A stretch of DNA of 64,000 bases from Legionella yabuuchiae. GTDB lineage: Bacteria; Pseudomonadota; Gammaproteobacteria; Legionellales; Legionellaceae. Positions 45,944 to 54,994 of this stretch are shown one piece after another. Position numbers and translations under genes: made by a program. The number at the start of each line of letters is the position of its first letter. Within the stretch, counting starts at the first letter, position 1. A model generated the notes under the pieces. It ran no database searches, was not told the DNA's origin, and saw nothing but the letters and a program-made list of their open reading frames with translations. The stretch spans positions 24,989-88,988 of the forward strand of contig NZ_CAAAIW010000011.1 in assembly GCF_900640115.1 (NCBI RefSeq), in the 5' to 3' direction.

Positions 45944-46129
45944 ATGTTATGGCAGAAACCAACCATGATTGAAACTTGCTTGGCCATGGAAATAAATTGC
46001 TATGCTTTAAGCAACCTGCAATCATTCTGTGAGCTTAAGGCACCTATACATGACGCGGATCAACGCCTGCAAAAAAAACAAATGACAACTGCACGCGGCA
46101 TATTGGCACAAAATTCCAAATGCTCTTAA
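45944..46129 (+). CDS. pqqA: PQQ precursor peptide PqqA, C-terminally extended
   Basis: PqqA donates its Glu and Tyr side chains to make PQQ. The N-terminus has the family pattern: W-x-KP at residues 3-6 and Glu16-x3-Tyr20 (MEINCYAL). AAGGAGG lies 5 bases before the ATG. Known PqqA peptides have about 22-30 residues; this frame continues to 61 with a charged Gln/Lys-rich tail, and overlaps the pqqB start by 10 bp. The tail may be coding read-through to couple pqqB translation. It is the first pqq gene, directly after the dehydrogenase. Confidence 0.85.
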   Translation: MLWQKPTMIETCLAMEINCYALSNLQSFCELKAPIHDADQRLQKKQMTTARGILAQNSKCS

Positions 46130-47001
46130 TAAAAATTTTAGGCGCGGCGGCTGGCGGTGGCTATCCTCAGTGGAATTGCCGCTGTGACGTTTGTCAGGGC
46201 GCATGGCGTGATCTGAAACGCCAAAACACACAATCCAGCATTGCTTTTTCAGTGGATAATAATAACTGGTATCTTGGCAATGCCTCACCAGATATCCGAC
46301 AGCAAATCCTGGCGACGCCTGCGCTGCATCCTTTACCAGGACGCCAATCTCCTATTCGAGGCGTTTTTTTAACCAATGCAGATTTGGATCATATGCTTGG
46401 CCTTTTAATGCTGCGGGAAGAAACGCCATGGTCCTTATTTGCAACAAAAACGGTCTTGAATCTGATCGCTCAGAACGCACTATTTGAAGTCCTTAATCCC
46501 AAGTGGATTGAACGTATTCCCTTGATATTTCAAGCGCCTGTTGAATTAGGTCATTTAACAGTACACGCCTTTCCTGTCGCGGGTAAACCACCCTTGTATT
46601 TATCCGCCGCACCCCGATTAAAAGAATATAATCTGGGCTTACAAATCATAGATAAAGTCTCTCAAAAAAAACTGGTCTATATTCCTGGCTGTGGCAAACT
46701 TACCCCCGCTTTATTGACGCTGATTGAAGACGCGGATTGCTTATTGTTTGATGGTACCCTCTGGGAAAACAATGAGTTGATAGTCCGTACGGGTCGAAAT
46801 AAAACAGGAACAGCAATGGCGCATCTTCCCATTGCAGGTAAAAATGGATCATTGCATGCCTTACGGTTTTTCAAAAAACCTAAATATTATATTCATATAA
46901 ATAACAGCAACCCGTTATGGTTACCAGACAGTAAAGCGCGTTTTGAAATAGAGCAACACGGCTGGCAAATTGCCGAAGATGGCATGGAGATAAGATTATG
47001 A
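46120..47001 (+). CDS. pqqB: PQQ biosynthesis protein PqqB
   Basis: 293 residues, metallo-beta-lactamase fold, proposed to hydroxylate the cross-linked Glu-Tyr precursor. The signature KILGAAAGGGYPQWNCRCDV and NADLDHMLGLLMLRE (metal-binding DxDH) are present, as is LFDGTLWENNE. Overlaps pqqA upstream and pqqC downstream (ATGATG at 46998). Confidence 0.95.
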   Translation: MLLIKILGAAAGGGYPQWNCRCDVCQGAWRDLKRQNTQSSIAFSVDNNNWYLGNASPDIRQQILATPALHPLPGRQSPIRGVFLTNADLDHMLGLLMLREETPWSLFATKTVLNLIAQNALFEVLNPKWIERIPLIFQAPVELGHLTVHAFPVAGKPPLYLSAAPRLKEYNLGLQIIDKVSQKKLVYIPGCGKLTPALLTLIEDADCLLFDGTLWENNELIVRTGRNKTGTAMAHLPIAGKNGSLHALRFFKKPKYYIHINNSNPLWLPDSKARFEIEQHGWQIAEDGMEIRL

Positions 47002-47975
47002 TGTCGAGAGAAGCTTGGTTAAAAGAAATTTTTGCCATTTTGACAGAAAGGTATCATCATCGTCATCCTTTTCAAATACTACTGCAAAATGGAAAGTTAA
47101 ATCACGCTCAATTACAAGCCTGGGCGCTGAATCGATATTATTATCAATCTCAAATCCCAATCAAAGATGCCATTATTCTAGACAAACTGAAAGATAACAA
47201 ATTACACGCAGCTTGGCGCATTCGGCTTATCGAACAAGCTGGAGATAACACACAGCCAGGTGGTATAGAACGATGGTTATATCTTACCACGGCATTGAAT
47301 CTACCACGTGACTATGTACAAAGCTGCACAGGCCTTTTACCTGCAACACGTTTTGCTGTAAACAGTTACATCCATTTTGTAAAAAATGCCTCCATCCTAT
47401 CGGCCATTGCGTCTTCCTTAACCGAAATGAGCGCCCGACAATTGATTGAAGTTCGCATGAAGGGCATGATAACGCATTATGATTTTATCGATGAACAAAC
47501 ACTCAGCTACTTTTCGGAACGGTTAAAACAAAACGATGGCAAATCCACCGTCGCGATGAACTATATTATGAAACATGCCAAGACGGTGGAACAAGTAGAG
47601 GCCGTTTTACATGCCGTGCAATTTAAATGTGACGTGCTGTGGTCACAATCAGATGCTCTCTATGCAGCCTATGTAGAGCCTGGCCTGATCCCACCCGGCG
47701 CTTTTGATCCACTGGTACAACCCAACAGCAAATTTCAACTTCCTTCTGGCATCGTGTTAGAGGTACCTTTTAAACGATTACAAGGCCCTGAGCGTAGTTT
47801 TGAGCTCAGTGATACAGCTTTCATTTTCGTCAAAGCGCTAGATGGTAAACGCTCACTTTCCGATATACTGTCGGATTTATACCACCATTATCCCAATCAA
47901 AAAAAGCGCATTCAGCAAGATGTCTTTTCCCTTTGCCAAACATTATTAAACCAAGGATTCATTCGCGCATGCTAG
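46998..47975 (+). CDS. pqqCD: PqqC-PqqD fusion (PQQ synthase + peptide chaperone)
   Basis: 325 residues. Residues 1 to about 235 are PqqC, the cofactor-free oxidase that closes the last ring (HHRHPFQILLQNGKLN, RYYYQSQIPIKDAII, RIRLIEQAGDN, ELMSARQ-like SSLTEMSARQLIEVR and ITHYDFID). Residues about 240-325 are PqqD, which presents PqqA to PqqE (LEVPFKRLQGPERSFELSDT, ALDGKRSLSDILSDLYHHYP). Fused pqqCD genes are known from methylotrophs. The stop overlaps pqqE. Confidence 0.93.
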   Translation: MMSREAWLKEIFAILTERYHHRHPFQILLQNGKLNHAQLQAWALNRYYYQSQIPIKDAIILDKLKDNKLHAAWRIRLIEQAGDNTQPGGIERWLYLTTALNLPRDYVQSCTGLLPATRFAVNSYIHFVKNASILSAIASSLTEMSARQLIEVRMKGMITHYDFIDEQTLSYFSERLKQNDGKSTVAMNYIMKHAKTVEQVEAVLHAVQFKCDVLWSQSDALYAAYVEPGLIPPGAFDPLVQPNSKFQLPSGIVLEVPFKRLQGPERSFELSDTAFIFVKALDGKRSLSDILSDLYHHYPNQKKRIQQDVFSLCQTLLNQGFIRAC

Positions 47976-49054
47976 CCTTCCCCAAAGGAATTCTACTGGA
48001 GCTGACTCATCGCTGCCCCCTGCACTGCCCTTATTGCTCAAATCCTATTGAGTTGATACGCAAAGCTCAAGAACTCTCTGCCGACATCTGGTTGTCTGTA
48101 ATTGAACAAGCCGCGCAATTATCGGTTCAGCAGCTGCACTTCTCCGGTGGAGAGCCGCTGTTGTACCCGAATATTTTACACCTGTTACAAAAAGCAAGTG
48201 ATCTGGGTGTCTATGCAAATCTAATCACCTCGGGCATCAATCTCACGAGCACCGTTGCAAAAAATTTAAAAAAAACCGGCATTCCACATGTTCAATTAAG
48301 TATACAAGGGCCTGGTACCGCATATGATTTGACCTTATCAGGCTACAAAAAAGCGTTTGAACATAAATCGCGGGCTGTGAGCGCGCTATTAACAGAAAAT
48401 ATTTCCGTGACAATTAATTGGGTGATGTGCAGACAAAATATAGACGCTTTACCGGAGGTACTGGCACAAGTGTTAGATTGGGGAGTACCCAGACTTGAGC
48501 TCGCGATGACACAGTATCATGGCTGGGCACATCTGAATCGAGCAGCCCTATTTCCCACCGCCGAGCAAGTCCATAAAGCCGAGCAAGAAATCATCCGGGC
48601 GCAAAAAAAACATCGGGGTCATCTAGTCATTGACTATGTTCCCAGCGATTATGCGCTCTCTATCCCTAAACCCTGCATGGGTGGATGGGGGCAAAAATTA
48701 ATGGTTATCAACCCGCAAGGTGAAGTTCTTCCGTGTCATATGGCAAAATTACTGCCGCTCACCTTTGAAAACGTGCATGAAAAGACGCTACTCGACATTT
48801 GGCAACACTCTTCTGCCTTTAATCAGTATCGAGGCACCGATTGGATGCCAATGCCTTGTAAAACATGTCCTCAAAAAACAATCGATTGGGGCGGGTGTCG
48901 CTGCCAAGCCTTCGCGCTCACCGGAGATGCGAGTGCAACCGACCCTGTGTGTCGTTACGCGCCAACTCATGCGCTTACCCAAATAGCCAACCTGGCGTCA
49001 CCAACACAACTGCCACAATTTAGAGGCCAGCATTTCCGAAAAAAAAAATTATAA
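47969..49054 (+). CDS. pqqE: Radical-SAM PqqA cross-linking enzyme PqqE
   Basis: About 361 residues from the ATG at 47969, which overlaps the pqqCD stop (ATGCTAG). The radical-SAM CxxxCxxC is in THRCPLHCPYCSNP (residues about 14-24) and the SAM-binding FSGGEPLLYP follows. The SPASM domain carries Cys in LPCHMAKL, PCKTCPQKT and GGCRCQAF for auxiliary clusters. It links Glu and Tyr of PqqA with help from PqqD. It is the last gene of the operon; no pqqF or pqqG protease is nearby. Confidence 0.95.
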   Translation: MLAFPKGILLELTHRCPLHCPYCSNPIELIRKAQELSADIWLSVIEQAAQLSVQQLHFSGGEPLLYPNILHLLQKASDLGVYANLITSGINLTSTVAKNLKKTGIPHVQLSIQGPGTAYDLTLSGYKKAFEHKSRAVSALLTENISVTINWVMCRQNIDALPEVLAQVLDWGVPRLELAMTQYHGWAHLNRAALFPTAEQVHKAEQEIIRAQKKHRGHLVIDYVPSDYALSIPKPCMGGWGQKLMVINPQGEVLPCHMAKLLPLTFENVHEKTLLDIWQHSSAFNQYRGTDWMPMPCKTCPQKTIDWGGCRCQAFALTGDASATDPVCRYAPTHALTQIANLASPTQLPQFRGQHFRKKKL

Positions 49055-49059
49055 GCCCC

Positions 49060-49099
49060 AGTGCTAAAGATCGCGGCAAACGCCACGATCTTTAGCACT
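49060..49099 (+). terminator. Perfect 14-bp hairpin after the pqq operon
   Basis: AGTGCTAAAGATCG pairs exactly with CGATCTTTAGCACT around a 12-base loop, six bases after the pqqE stop. No T-run follows (AGGCCTTAT), so it may protect the 3' end or terminate weakly. Confidence 0.6.
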
Positions 49100-49109
49100 A
49101 GGCCTTATA

Positions 49110-49269
49110 TACCCGTAATCTTTCAAAATGCGTGATTTATGCTTTTTCTTTTTCGCCCTGCCGCATTTTAAAAAACTCGCAAGGGAATGAGCCATTACTC
49201 GCTTTTTAAAATGCGGCAGGACAAAAAATAAAGGCGCCTAAAAACACGCATTTTGAAAGAATACGGGTA
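49110..49269. repeat. Long form of the TACCC palindromic element (160 bp)
   Basis: Outer arms TACCCGTAATCTTTCAAAAT and complement, flanked by TA (49108-49109 and 49270-49271). An inner hairpin (GCCGCATTTTAAAAAACTCG with its near complement) is nested inside. It matches 63914 onward for as far as the window goes and contains the whole of the 2339 form. The rest of the 350-bp gap up to 49404 shows no gene. Confidence 0.8.
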
Positions 49270-49404
49270 TATAGGGTTTCATATTTTTTACTGGATAATA
49301 TGTAAACCTAATATTGCTGTTCTTCCATTGTTCATCCTGGTTGGTTGCTAAAAAAAATTACTTCCTGCCGGATCATCGTTATTTTTCCATAAGATAATCC
49401 GCTG

Positions 49405-49668
49405 CTACCAGCCACTCACAAAAAACAATTTAAAAATAAATCCTGCTATTTGATGGTAATCCAAAGGAAATTCGGAAAAAAATCGTTGTATTCTACGGTA
49501 CCTTGACGCTTGGAGGGCGTCACTGAATATAACACAAGCCAATTGGTTTAAATTAACTGTACGCGTAGCAAGCAATGCAAGCAACATAGTTATAAAACAT
49601 GTCATTCTCGCCTTGTTCCAGCCAAAATACATATTTAAACTATCCTTCAACTCGCTGATACACTCCAT
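49405..49668 (-). pseudogene. IS4-family transposase, N-terminal stub
   Basis: 87 residues (LNMYFGWNKARMTCFITMLL, ASRYRRIQRFFSEFPLDYHQ) match the N-terminal helix region of IS4-type transposases. The frame stops after FKLFFVSGW, before any of the DDE catalytic motifs, and further translation is unrelated. A good ribosome site (GGAGG) and start codon remain. It is a 5' fragment of an element whose upstream part is kept at 49669-49805. Confidence 0.75.
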
Positions 49669-49805
49669 ATAACCTCCTGTTGACGATCGAGATTATATGA
49701 TTTTCATTCTATGGCAGCGAGTTATCTTAAGTTACTTCAGTGCCAAACCAGAAATGGTTGCCAGCCTGCGCGGGCATGACCGGATTTTTTGTCATGTACA
49801 GAGCA
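49669..49805 (-). mobile_element. IS end upstream of the transposase stub, copy 1
   Basis: About 137 bp before the stub's start codon, nearly identical to the reverse complement of 63776-63912 (shared words include CGATCGAGATTATATGATTT and CTCTGTACATGACA). This marks both as the leading end of one IS family. The exact terminal repeat cannot be fixed from two copies. Confidence 0.7.
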
Positions 49806-49902
49806 ACATCCCAACAAAACAATGCGTACGGCACTTGCTCCAGTTAAAATAGGCGTTTAATATTGCTGCAAGCGCTAAGTTTATCTTTTAATTCTCTAAA
49901 AA

Positions 49903-49935
49903 CCGGGCACGGGCACGTATTAGCTCAGTGGTTTT
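49903..49935 (-). repeat. Dispersed short repeat, copy 2
   Basis: Inverted, slightly different copy of 30829-30861 (GGGCACGGGCACGTA... GTGGTTTTT). It lies in the 218-bp stretch before udk, which otherwise shows nothing I can name. Confidence 0.45.
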
Positions 49936-50023
49936 TGTCCGGTACGAAGAAGAATTGCTATCAGCAATTGAATTTTTTTGCAAAAAGGCTTAATATTTGA
50001 CCTAAATTTTTAGCCCTAAGACC

Positions 50024-50656
50024 ATGAGTAAAAAAGTTATTATTATAGGGATTGCCGGCCCTTCAGCTTCCGGTAAAAGCTTATTAGCCAATACCATTGT
50101 CAATGAGTTGGGTTCTGATCAAGTTGTCGTTATTTCTGAAGATTCTTATTATAAAGACAACAGCCATCTTCCTCTTGAAGAACGCGATAAAATCAATTAT
50201 GACCACCCTGATGCGTTTGACCATGCGTTATTGCATGACCATTTACGTCGATTGCAACAAGGCGAATCGGTAGAAATTCCAATCTATTCTCATTCAAAGC
50301 ACATACGCATGCCAGAAACACGCTTTATTGGCAGCCATGCCATTATTGTGCTCGAAGGTATTTTGCTATTCAGTGATAAAGCATTGCGAGAAATTATGGA
50401 TATACGCATCTTTATGTCCGCGCCGCTAGATGTCTGCTTAAGTCGTCGTTTAAAGCGGGATGTGGTGGAGCGTCATCGATCCTTTGAGTCTGTTTTACTG
50501 CAATATGAGACGACCGTTCGTCCCATGTATTTGCAATTTATTGAACCTTCAAGTCGATATGCTGATCTTATCGTTCCCCGAGGTGGAGAGAACCGTATTG
50601 CCATCGACATGATCCAAGCCAAAATGCGAGAATTGCTTGCCAAACACACCAATTGA
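50024..50656 (+). CDS. udk: Uridine kinase
   Basis: Phosphorylates uridine and cytidine in pyrimidine salvage. 210 residues, usual length. Walker [12 protein letters not shown] at about residues 11-21, [20 protein letters not shown] and the substrate segment [12 protein letters not shown] are diagnostic, and [17 protein letters not shown] is the lid. It ends 17 bp before fabI. Confidence 0.95.
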   Translation: MSKKVIIIGIAGPSASGKSLLANTIVNELGSDQVVVISEDSYYKDNSHLPLEERDKINYDHPDAFDHALLHDHLRRLQQGESVEIPIYSHSKHIRMPETRFIGSHAIIVLEGILLFSDKALREIMDIRIFMSAPLDVCLSRRLKRDVVERHRSFESVLLQYETTVRPMYLQFIEPSSRYADLIVPRGGENRIAIDMIQAKMRELLAKHTN

Positions 50657-50673
50657 CTCAAGAGGAGAAAATC

Positions 50674-51462
50674 ATGGGATTTTTAAAAGGCAAAAAGGCG
50701 CTCATCGTTGGATTAGCCAGCAATCGATCGATTGCTTATGGTATTGCCAAAGCGTTTCATGAGCAAGGTGCGGAGTTAGCGTTCACCTATCAAAACGACA
50801 AGCTGAAAGAACGCGTAGAAAAAATGGCTTCTGAGTTTAACTCAAATTTGACTTTTCCTTGTGATGTAGCGAGCGATGATGAAATCAAATTAGCTTTCCA
50901 ACAATTAAACCAGCACTGGGATAAAGTGGACATTTTAGTACACTCCGTTGCATTTGCTCCAGCGGATCAAATCAGTGGCGATTACATAGAAAATGCAACT
51001 CGCGAAGGATTTAAAATCGCGCATGATATCAGTGCTTATAGCTTAGTTGCACTAGCAAAAGCCGCTATGCCTATGATGAACGATACCCACGGCTCAATCA
51101 TTACCTTGAGCTATTACGGCGCAGAAAAGGCTGTACCAAATTACAATGTAATGGGAATAGCGAAAGCTAGCTTAGAAGCCTCCGTTCGTTACCTCGCTTC
51201 AAGCTTAGGCTCCAGAGGCATTCGAGTGAATGCAATTTCAGCAGGGCCAATTAAAACTTTAGCGGCAGCTGGAATTAAAGATTTTAGAAAAATTCAAAGC
51301 GCTTACGCAAACGTCACACCGTTGCAACGAAATATTACTGCTGAAGAAGTTGGTAATGCCGCTGCATTCTTGTGCTCAGACTTAGCTTCAGGAATTACCG
51401 GTGAGGTTGTGCACGTTGACGCTGGCTACCACGCTGTTGCAATGGCCGATTTAGCTGAATGA
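50674..51462 (+). CDS. fabI: Enoyl-[acyl-carrier-protein] reductase FabI
   Basis: NADH-dependent last step of each fatty-acid elongation cycle. 262 residues from the ATG at 50674, which has AGAGGAGA upstream; the longer frame starts at a [34 protein letters not shown] and the Tyr-x6-Lys catalytic pair in YNVMGIAK are intact, and [14 protein letters not shown] is the classical FabI active-site loop. Target of triclosan-type inhibitors in related bacteria. Probably co-transcribed with udk. Confidence 0.95.
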   Translation: MGFLKGKKALIVGLASNRSIAYGIAKAFHEQGAELAFTYQNDKLKERVEKMASEFNSNLTFPCDVASDDEIKLAFQQLNQHWDKVDILVHSVAFAPADQISGDYIENATREGFKIAHDISAYSLVALAKAAMPMMNDTHGSIITLSYYGAEKAVPNYNVMGIAKASLEASVRYLASSLGSRGIRVNAISAGPIKTLAAAGIKDFRKIQSAYANVTPLQRNITAEEVGNAAAFLCSDLASGITGEVVHVDAGYHAVAMADLAE

Positions 51463-51484
51463 CATTATTACACGTCAAAATTTA

Positions 51485-51509
51485 GCCTTGGAAAATGATT
51501 TTCCAAGGC
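51485..51509 (+). terminator. Perfect hairpin after fabI
   Basis: GCCTTGGAAAAT and ATTTTCCAAGGC form a perfect dyad 22 bp after the fabI stop. The T-run is weak (AATTATCC), but position and stability suit a terminator. Confidence 0.6.
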
Positions 51510-51573
51510 AATTATCCACTTTATCCCCATGAGACTGTAGATAATTAAAGTAATCAGCGTTAAATAAAAATTA

Positions 51574-52137
51574 TCATAACCTAGTCGCCTGTGGAGATTC
51601 AATGTTAGGTTGAGATTGGTTTACTATAGTTTCTCTTGAACTAAAAAAACCCAACTTACGGCTTAATATACCGCTGGGACCACAACCACATACTTTTAAA
51701 TGCGCTGTCTGAGTCGATAGAGTAGCTTTTACAGTTTCTGATGGTTGTTGATTCGCTTGTTCTTCCGATATTTTCGGCAGAGGTAAGATCAAATCACCGG
51801 TTTGATTATCTTTATAGCTATACTCATAAGCTAGGCACCCCATAGACAAGACACATGGTATTGTCAAACCACACCCCCCCACTTTCTCAGTAGTAACTGA
51901 ATACGGTTCATCATCAAACATACTAAAATTGCCTAGACCAGGACTAAAACTGTCTAATAATGATGGTTGAGAATTAATAACATTATCAAAGATTCCACCT
52001 TGGGTTATGGGTTCGTGATGGTTCCCTGGAAATACGTATTGACCATATTCTACATAGGGAAATCCACATGAAAAAATGTTACAACAGACATCAAATGTGA
52101 ACCCAGATGTTTTCTTTACAGCTTGTTTCAGTGGCAT
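51574..52137 (-). CDS. Cys-rich orphan protein
   Basis: 187 residues, no recognised family and no signal peptide. Cysteines cluster in three places: FDVCCNIFSCGF near the N-terminus, VGGCGLTIPCVLSMGCLAY in the middle, and LKVCGCGPSG near the C-terminus. They could bind metal or form disulfides. AGGAG lies before the ATG, which supports translation. Codon use is similar to its neighbours by eye. An effector or secreted role is possible but not shown. Confidence 0.6.
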   Translation of the reverse strand: MPLKQAVKKTSGFTFDVCCNIFSCGFPYVEYGQYVFPGNHHEPITQGGIFDNVINSQPSLLDSFSPGLGNFSMFDDEPYSVTTEKVGGCGLTIPCVLSMGCLAYEYSYKDNQTGDLILPLPKISEEQANQQPSETVKATLSTQTAHLKVCGCGPSGILSRKLGFFSSRETIVNQSQPNIESPQATRL

Positions 52138-52327
52138 ATTTACTCCTAGTTTTCACAAATTAGAACGAGATGAACAGGTTACAACTCGTAGTCTAATTAT
52201 TAGACGACCTATGTTCAATAGACGCATCTCTCAAGAAAACACGCAATAAGCACTGCGTACACCCTAGGCCATGATGAGACAACGGCTCGTCCCAAGGTAA
52301 ACATCTTGGAGAATGGGACGTTGCCTA

Positions 52328-54205
52328 CTAATGATGAACAATTTCAGCTTTCTTTAGCAAACCACTAACGTATAAGTCATAATCCAATACACCATAACTT
52401 GCTTCTAATTGCTGTGTAATACTGGCTTCCTGTTCAGGATCAAGCTGGCTCATTTGGCCATCATGCACCGCGTTAAGTTTTACGACTGCAAAACTGCCAT
52501 CGTTAATTGGCTGCCCGATAAAGCTGCTGGGACTGGCTATGCTAAAGGCGAGCTCATTAATTGGTTGTGCTGCTAGATCAGAATCTCGCATTGCTGATTT
52601 AACCGTGACCCACTTTAAACGATGCTCCGATAATAAATCCCTAGCATCTTTGCCCTCCTTGAATGCATCAAGAATTTTCTTACCCAACTCACTGGCCTTA
52701 GTCTGAGCTTTGGATTTGACTAAATGATTAATAATTTGATCTTTGACTTCGGTTAAAGGTTTTTCCTGCGCAGGGATGTGGCGGTTAGCACGAAGAACCA
52801 CCACTGTATCATTATCCAATTGAACTGGTTCACTGTTATTTCCAAGCTCAAGTACATCGTGACTGAATGCCGCATTGATGACTTGTTTATTCTCCGTTAG
52901 TGCGTTATCACCGCCTGATTTGGGAAAAGGTTTAGTATACTTAATCGTTAATCCTAATTCTTCAGCCGCGGGTTTCAGTGAATCAGGGGATTGGTAAGCC
53001 AAGTCGGTTAGTTGTTCCAATCGCTGCGCATATTCCGCTTGTATCCGTTCGGCAGCAAGCTGTTCTTTAATATCTTGCTTAACTTGGTCAAATGGCTTAA
53101 TGGCAGCTGGTTTGTACTCGATTAATCTTAAAATTTCATAACCGAATTGCGTTTCAATAGGTTCAGATATTTGTCCAGGCTTGGTAAGTTTCAAGAGATC
53201 CTTATCTAGCTCAGTTTGCCCGGCTGTGATCCAAGGCATCTCCCCATGTTTAGCGACAGAAACTTTATCATCAGATACGCTCTTTACTTTTTCTGAAAAT
53301 AAGGCTGGATTTACTTTAAGCTCCTGATGTGTTTGAAGTGCTTTCTGTTTCGCAACCGCTCGCTCTTCAGTAGAAGCTGATTCTGGCAGGGCGATTAAGA
53401 TGTGCGCGACTCGCCATTGTGCTGGAGTTAAGAAGTTATTTGGATTGGCTTCGTAATATTGTTTTATCTGTTCGTTTGATACCGTAACTCGATTACGAAT
53501 ATCATTCATAGAAAGTTCAAGGTATGCAATTGACACTTGTTCAGGCGATAAAAATTCATTTTGATGAGCTTGATAGTACGCCTTAACCTCTTGTTCCGTG
53601 ATGGATTTAGTATCCGCAAATTGAGCTACAGGGATCGTAAGATACTGATAATCTCTGGTTTGCATGTACAATTTTACAAACCGCTCTACTTCGCTGGGTA
53701 AAGCAAACGCTGTTCCAATTAGCGCAAAGCGTTGCTGATTCAGTAGCATCCCTTGGCGAACTTCTTGCTGAAACGATTCAGGCGTAAACAACGCTCCACT
53801 GATAGCTTGTTGAAAACGATTAGCCGAAAAATGGCCATCTTCCTGGAATTGAGGAATATTTAAAATGGCTGCATTGGCTTGAGCGGGTGTAACCTCAAAT
53901 CCATACTTTCTCGCATTTTGTAAACTGAGTGTATTAATAATAAGCCCATCAAGGATTTGATTTTTTAATTGATTTTCACCCGATGCAGTGAGTTGTGCTG
54001 GATCACGCATTTGTCTAATTCGGCGATAGCTTAGTTCAAATTCTTGTTTACTGATTGCTTGCCCATTGACTTCGACTGCGGCAGTGGAAGCGTTGCGAGA
54101 CTGCAAGTAATAATCAACGCCAAATAAGGCGAACGTCACGGCGATCAATGTAATGACAACCCAAGCTACAATACCTTGAATGCGCTCATTTAACTTCTGC
54201 AACAT
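52328..54205 (-). CDS. ppiD: Periplasmic chaperone / SurA-like PpiD
   Basis: 625 residues. One N-terminal membrane anchor (GIVAWVVITLIAVTFALFGV, about 11-30) places the rest in the periplasm. A SurA-N-like domain is followed by a parvulin domain (about 265-360: WRVAHILIALPESASTEE, DKVSVAKHGEMPWITAGQ, FGYEILRLIEYKPA) and a second rotamase-like C-terminal region. PpiD assists outer-membrane and secreted protein folding near SecYEG. It is downstream of hupB and the two tRNAs, as in related genomes. Confidence 0.93.
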   Translation of the reverse strand: MLQKLNERIQGIVAWVVITLIAVTFALFGVDYYLQSRNASTAAVEVNGQAISKQEFELSYRRIRQMRDPAQLTASGENQLKNQILDGLIINTLSLQNARKYGFEVTPAQANAAILNIPQFQEDGHFSANRFQQAISGALFTPESFQQEVRQGMLLNQQRFALIGTAFALPSEVERFVKLYMQTRDYQYLTIPVAQFADTKSITEQEVKAYYQAHQNEFLSPEQVSIAYLELSMNDIRNRVTVSNEQIKQYYEANPNNFLTPAQWRVAHILIALPESASTEERAVAKQKALQTHQELKVNPALFSEKVKSVSDDKVSVAKHGEMPWITAGQTELDKDLLKLTKPGQISEPIETQFGYEILRLIEYKPAAIKPFDQVKQDIKEQLAAERIQAEYAQRLEQLTDLAYQSPDSLKPAAEELGLTIKYTKPFPKSGGDNALTENKQVINAAFSHDVLELGNNSEPVQLDNDTVVVLRANRHIPAQEKPLTEVKDQIINHLVKSKAQTKASELGKKILDAFKEGKDARDLLSEHRLKWVTVKSAMRDSDLAAQPINELAFSIASPSSFIGQPINDGSFAVVKLNAVHDGQMSQLDPEQEASITQQLEASYGVLDYDLYVSGLLKKAEIVHH

Positions 54206-54383
54206 ATAGGAGTTCCCTATCGATTAGTTTTTTTTGGCTAAACTGTGATGGTCTAATGAATATTGTTGAATTCCATCTCGGACAAACATACACCTCTATA
54301 GCCCAAGTTATCAACTTTAACAAGCGTTTGTTAGATTGTGTTAATCGGTAATTTTCGAACCTCATCGCGTATTAGAACAAGCT

Positions 54384-54409
54384 AAAAAAAACGCGCCTTT
54401 CGGCGCGTT
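54384..54409 (-). terminator. Rho-independent terminator after tRNA-Asp
   Basis: On the minus strand ACGCGCC-GAAA-GGCGCGT followed by eight T's, five bases after the tRNA-Asp 3' end. Textbook form. Confidence 0.92.
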
Positions 54410-54413
54410 GTGC

Positions 54414-54490
54414 TGGCGGAGTGGACGGGACTCGAACCCGCGACCCCCGGCGTGACAGGCCGGTATTCTAACCAGCTGAACTACCACTCC
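54414..54490 (-). tRNA. tRNA-Asp (anticodon GTC)
   Basis: 77 nt with encoded CCA. Acceptor GGAGTGG/CCACTCC, D-arm AGCTGGTTAGAAT, anticodon loop CTGTCAC, T-arm GGTTCGAGTCC. Confidence 0.97.
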
Positions 54491-54496
54491 AAATCG

Positions 54497-54572
54497 TGGT
54501 GGGTGCTGCAGGGATCGAACCTGCGACCCTCGCCTTGTAAGGGCGATGCTCTCCCAGCTGAGCTAAGCACCC
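54497..54572 (-). tRNA. tRNA-Val (anticodon TAC)
   Basis: 76 nt with encoded CCA. Acceptor GGGTGCT/AGCACCC, anticodon loop CTTACAA, T-loop GGTTCGATCCC. It is 6 bp upstream of tRNA-Asp, so the two form one transcript ending at the terminator at 54384. Confidence 0.97.
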
Positions 54573-54587
54573 GGGTAATTACGCTTT

Positions 54588-54863
54588 TTACTTTTGTACA
54601 GCTTCTTTTAGTGACTTGCCAGCTTTGAACTTTGCAACACGTGAAGCTTTAATCTGAATTGTTTGTCCGGTCTGCGGGTTACGGCCAGTACGTGCAGAGC
54701 GGTTACCAGTTGAGAAAGATCCGAATCCTGGTAATACAACCTGATCGCCTTTCTTCAAGGTATCTGTAACAGTTTCCATAAACAAGTCAAGTACTTTGCT
54801 TGCAGTGGCTTTTGTTACACCTGAGCGATTAGCGATAGTTTCAACCAATTCACTTTTATTCAT
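54588..54863 (-). CDS. hupB: Nucleoid protein HU-beta
   Basis: Small histone-like DNA-bending protein. 91 residues. The N-terminal MNKSELVETIANRSGVTKA and the DNA-binding beta-arm GNRSARTGRNPQTGQTIQI are typical. Position just after lon is the common gammaproteobacterial arrangement. It is followed by tRNA-Val. Confidence 0.97.
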   Translation of the reverse strand: MNKSELVETIANRSGVTKATASKVLDLFMETVTDTLKKGDQVVLPGFGSFSTGNRSARTGRNPQTGQTIQIKASRVAKFKAGKSLKEAVQK

Positions 54864-54994
54864 CTTTTCCCCTTAGCTGTTAGTAGTCCATTTCACGGAG
54901 CTGATTAAATCAGAAACACCTTATATAGTCAAGCTACTACTTCCTTGAGATCCCGCTCTAGTAGCGGGCAACGAGTGAAATATACCTCTTATTA

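Noticed and set aside
54410..54628. Short plus-strand frames across the tRNA genes (also 61366-61701)
   Set aside because: They are the well-known spurious translations of tRNA genes on the opposite strand.
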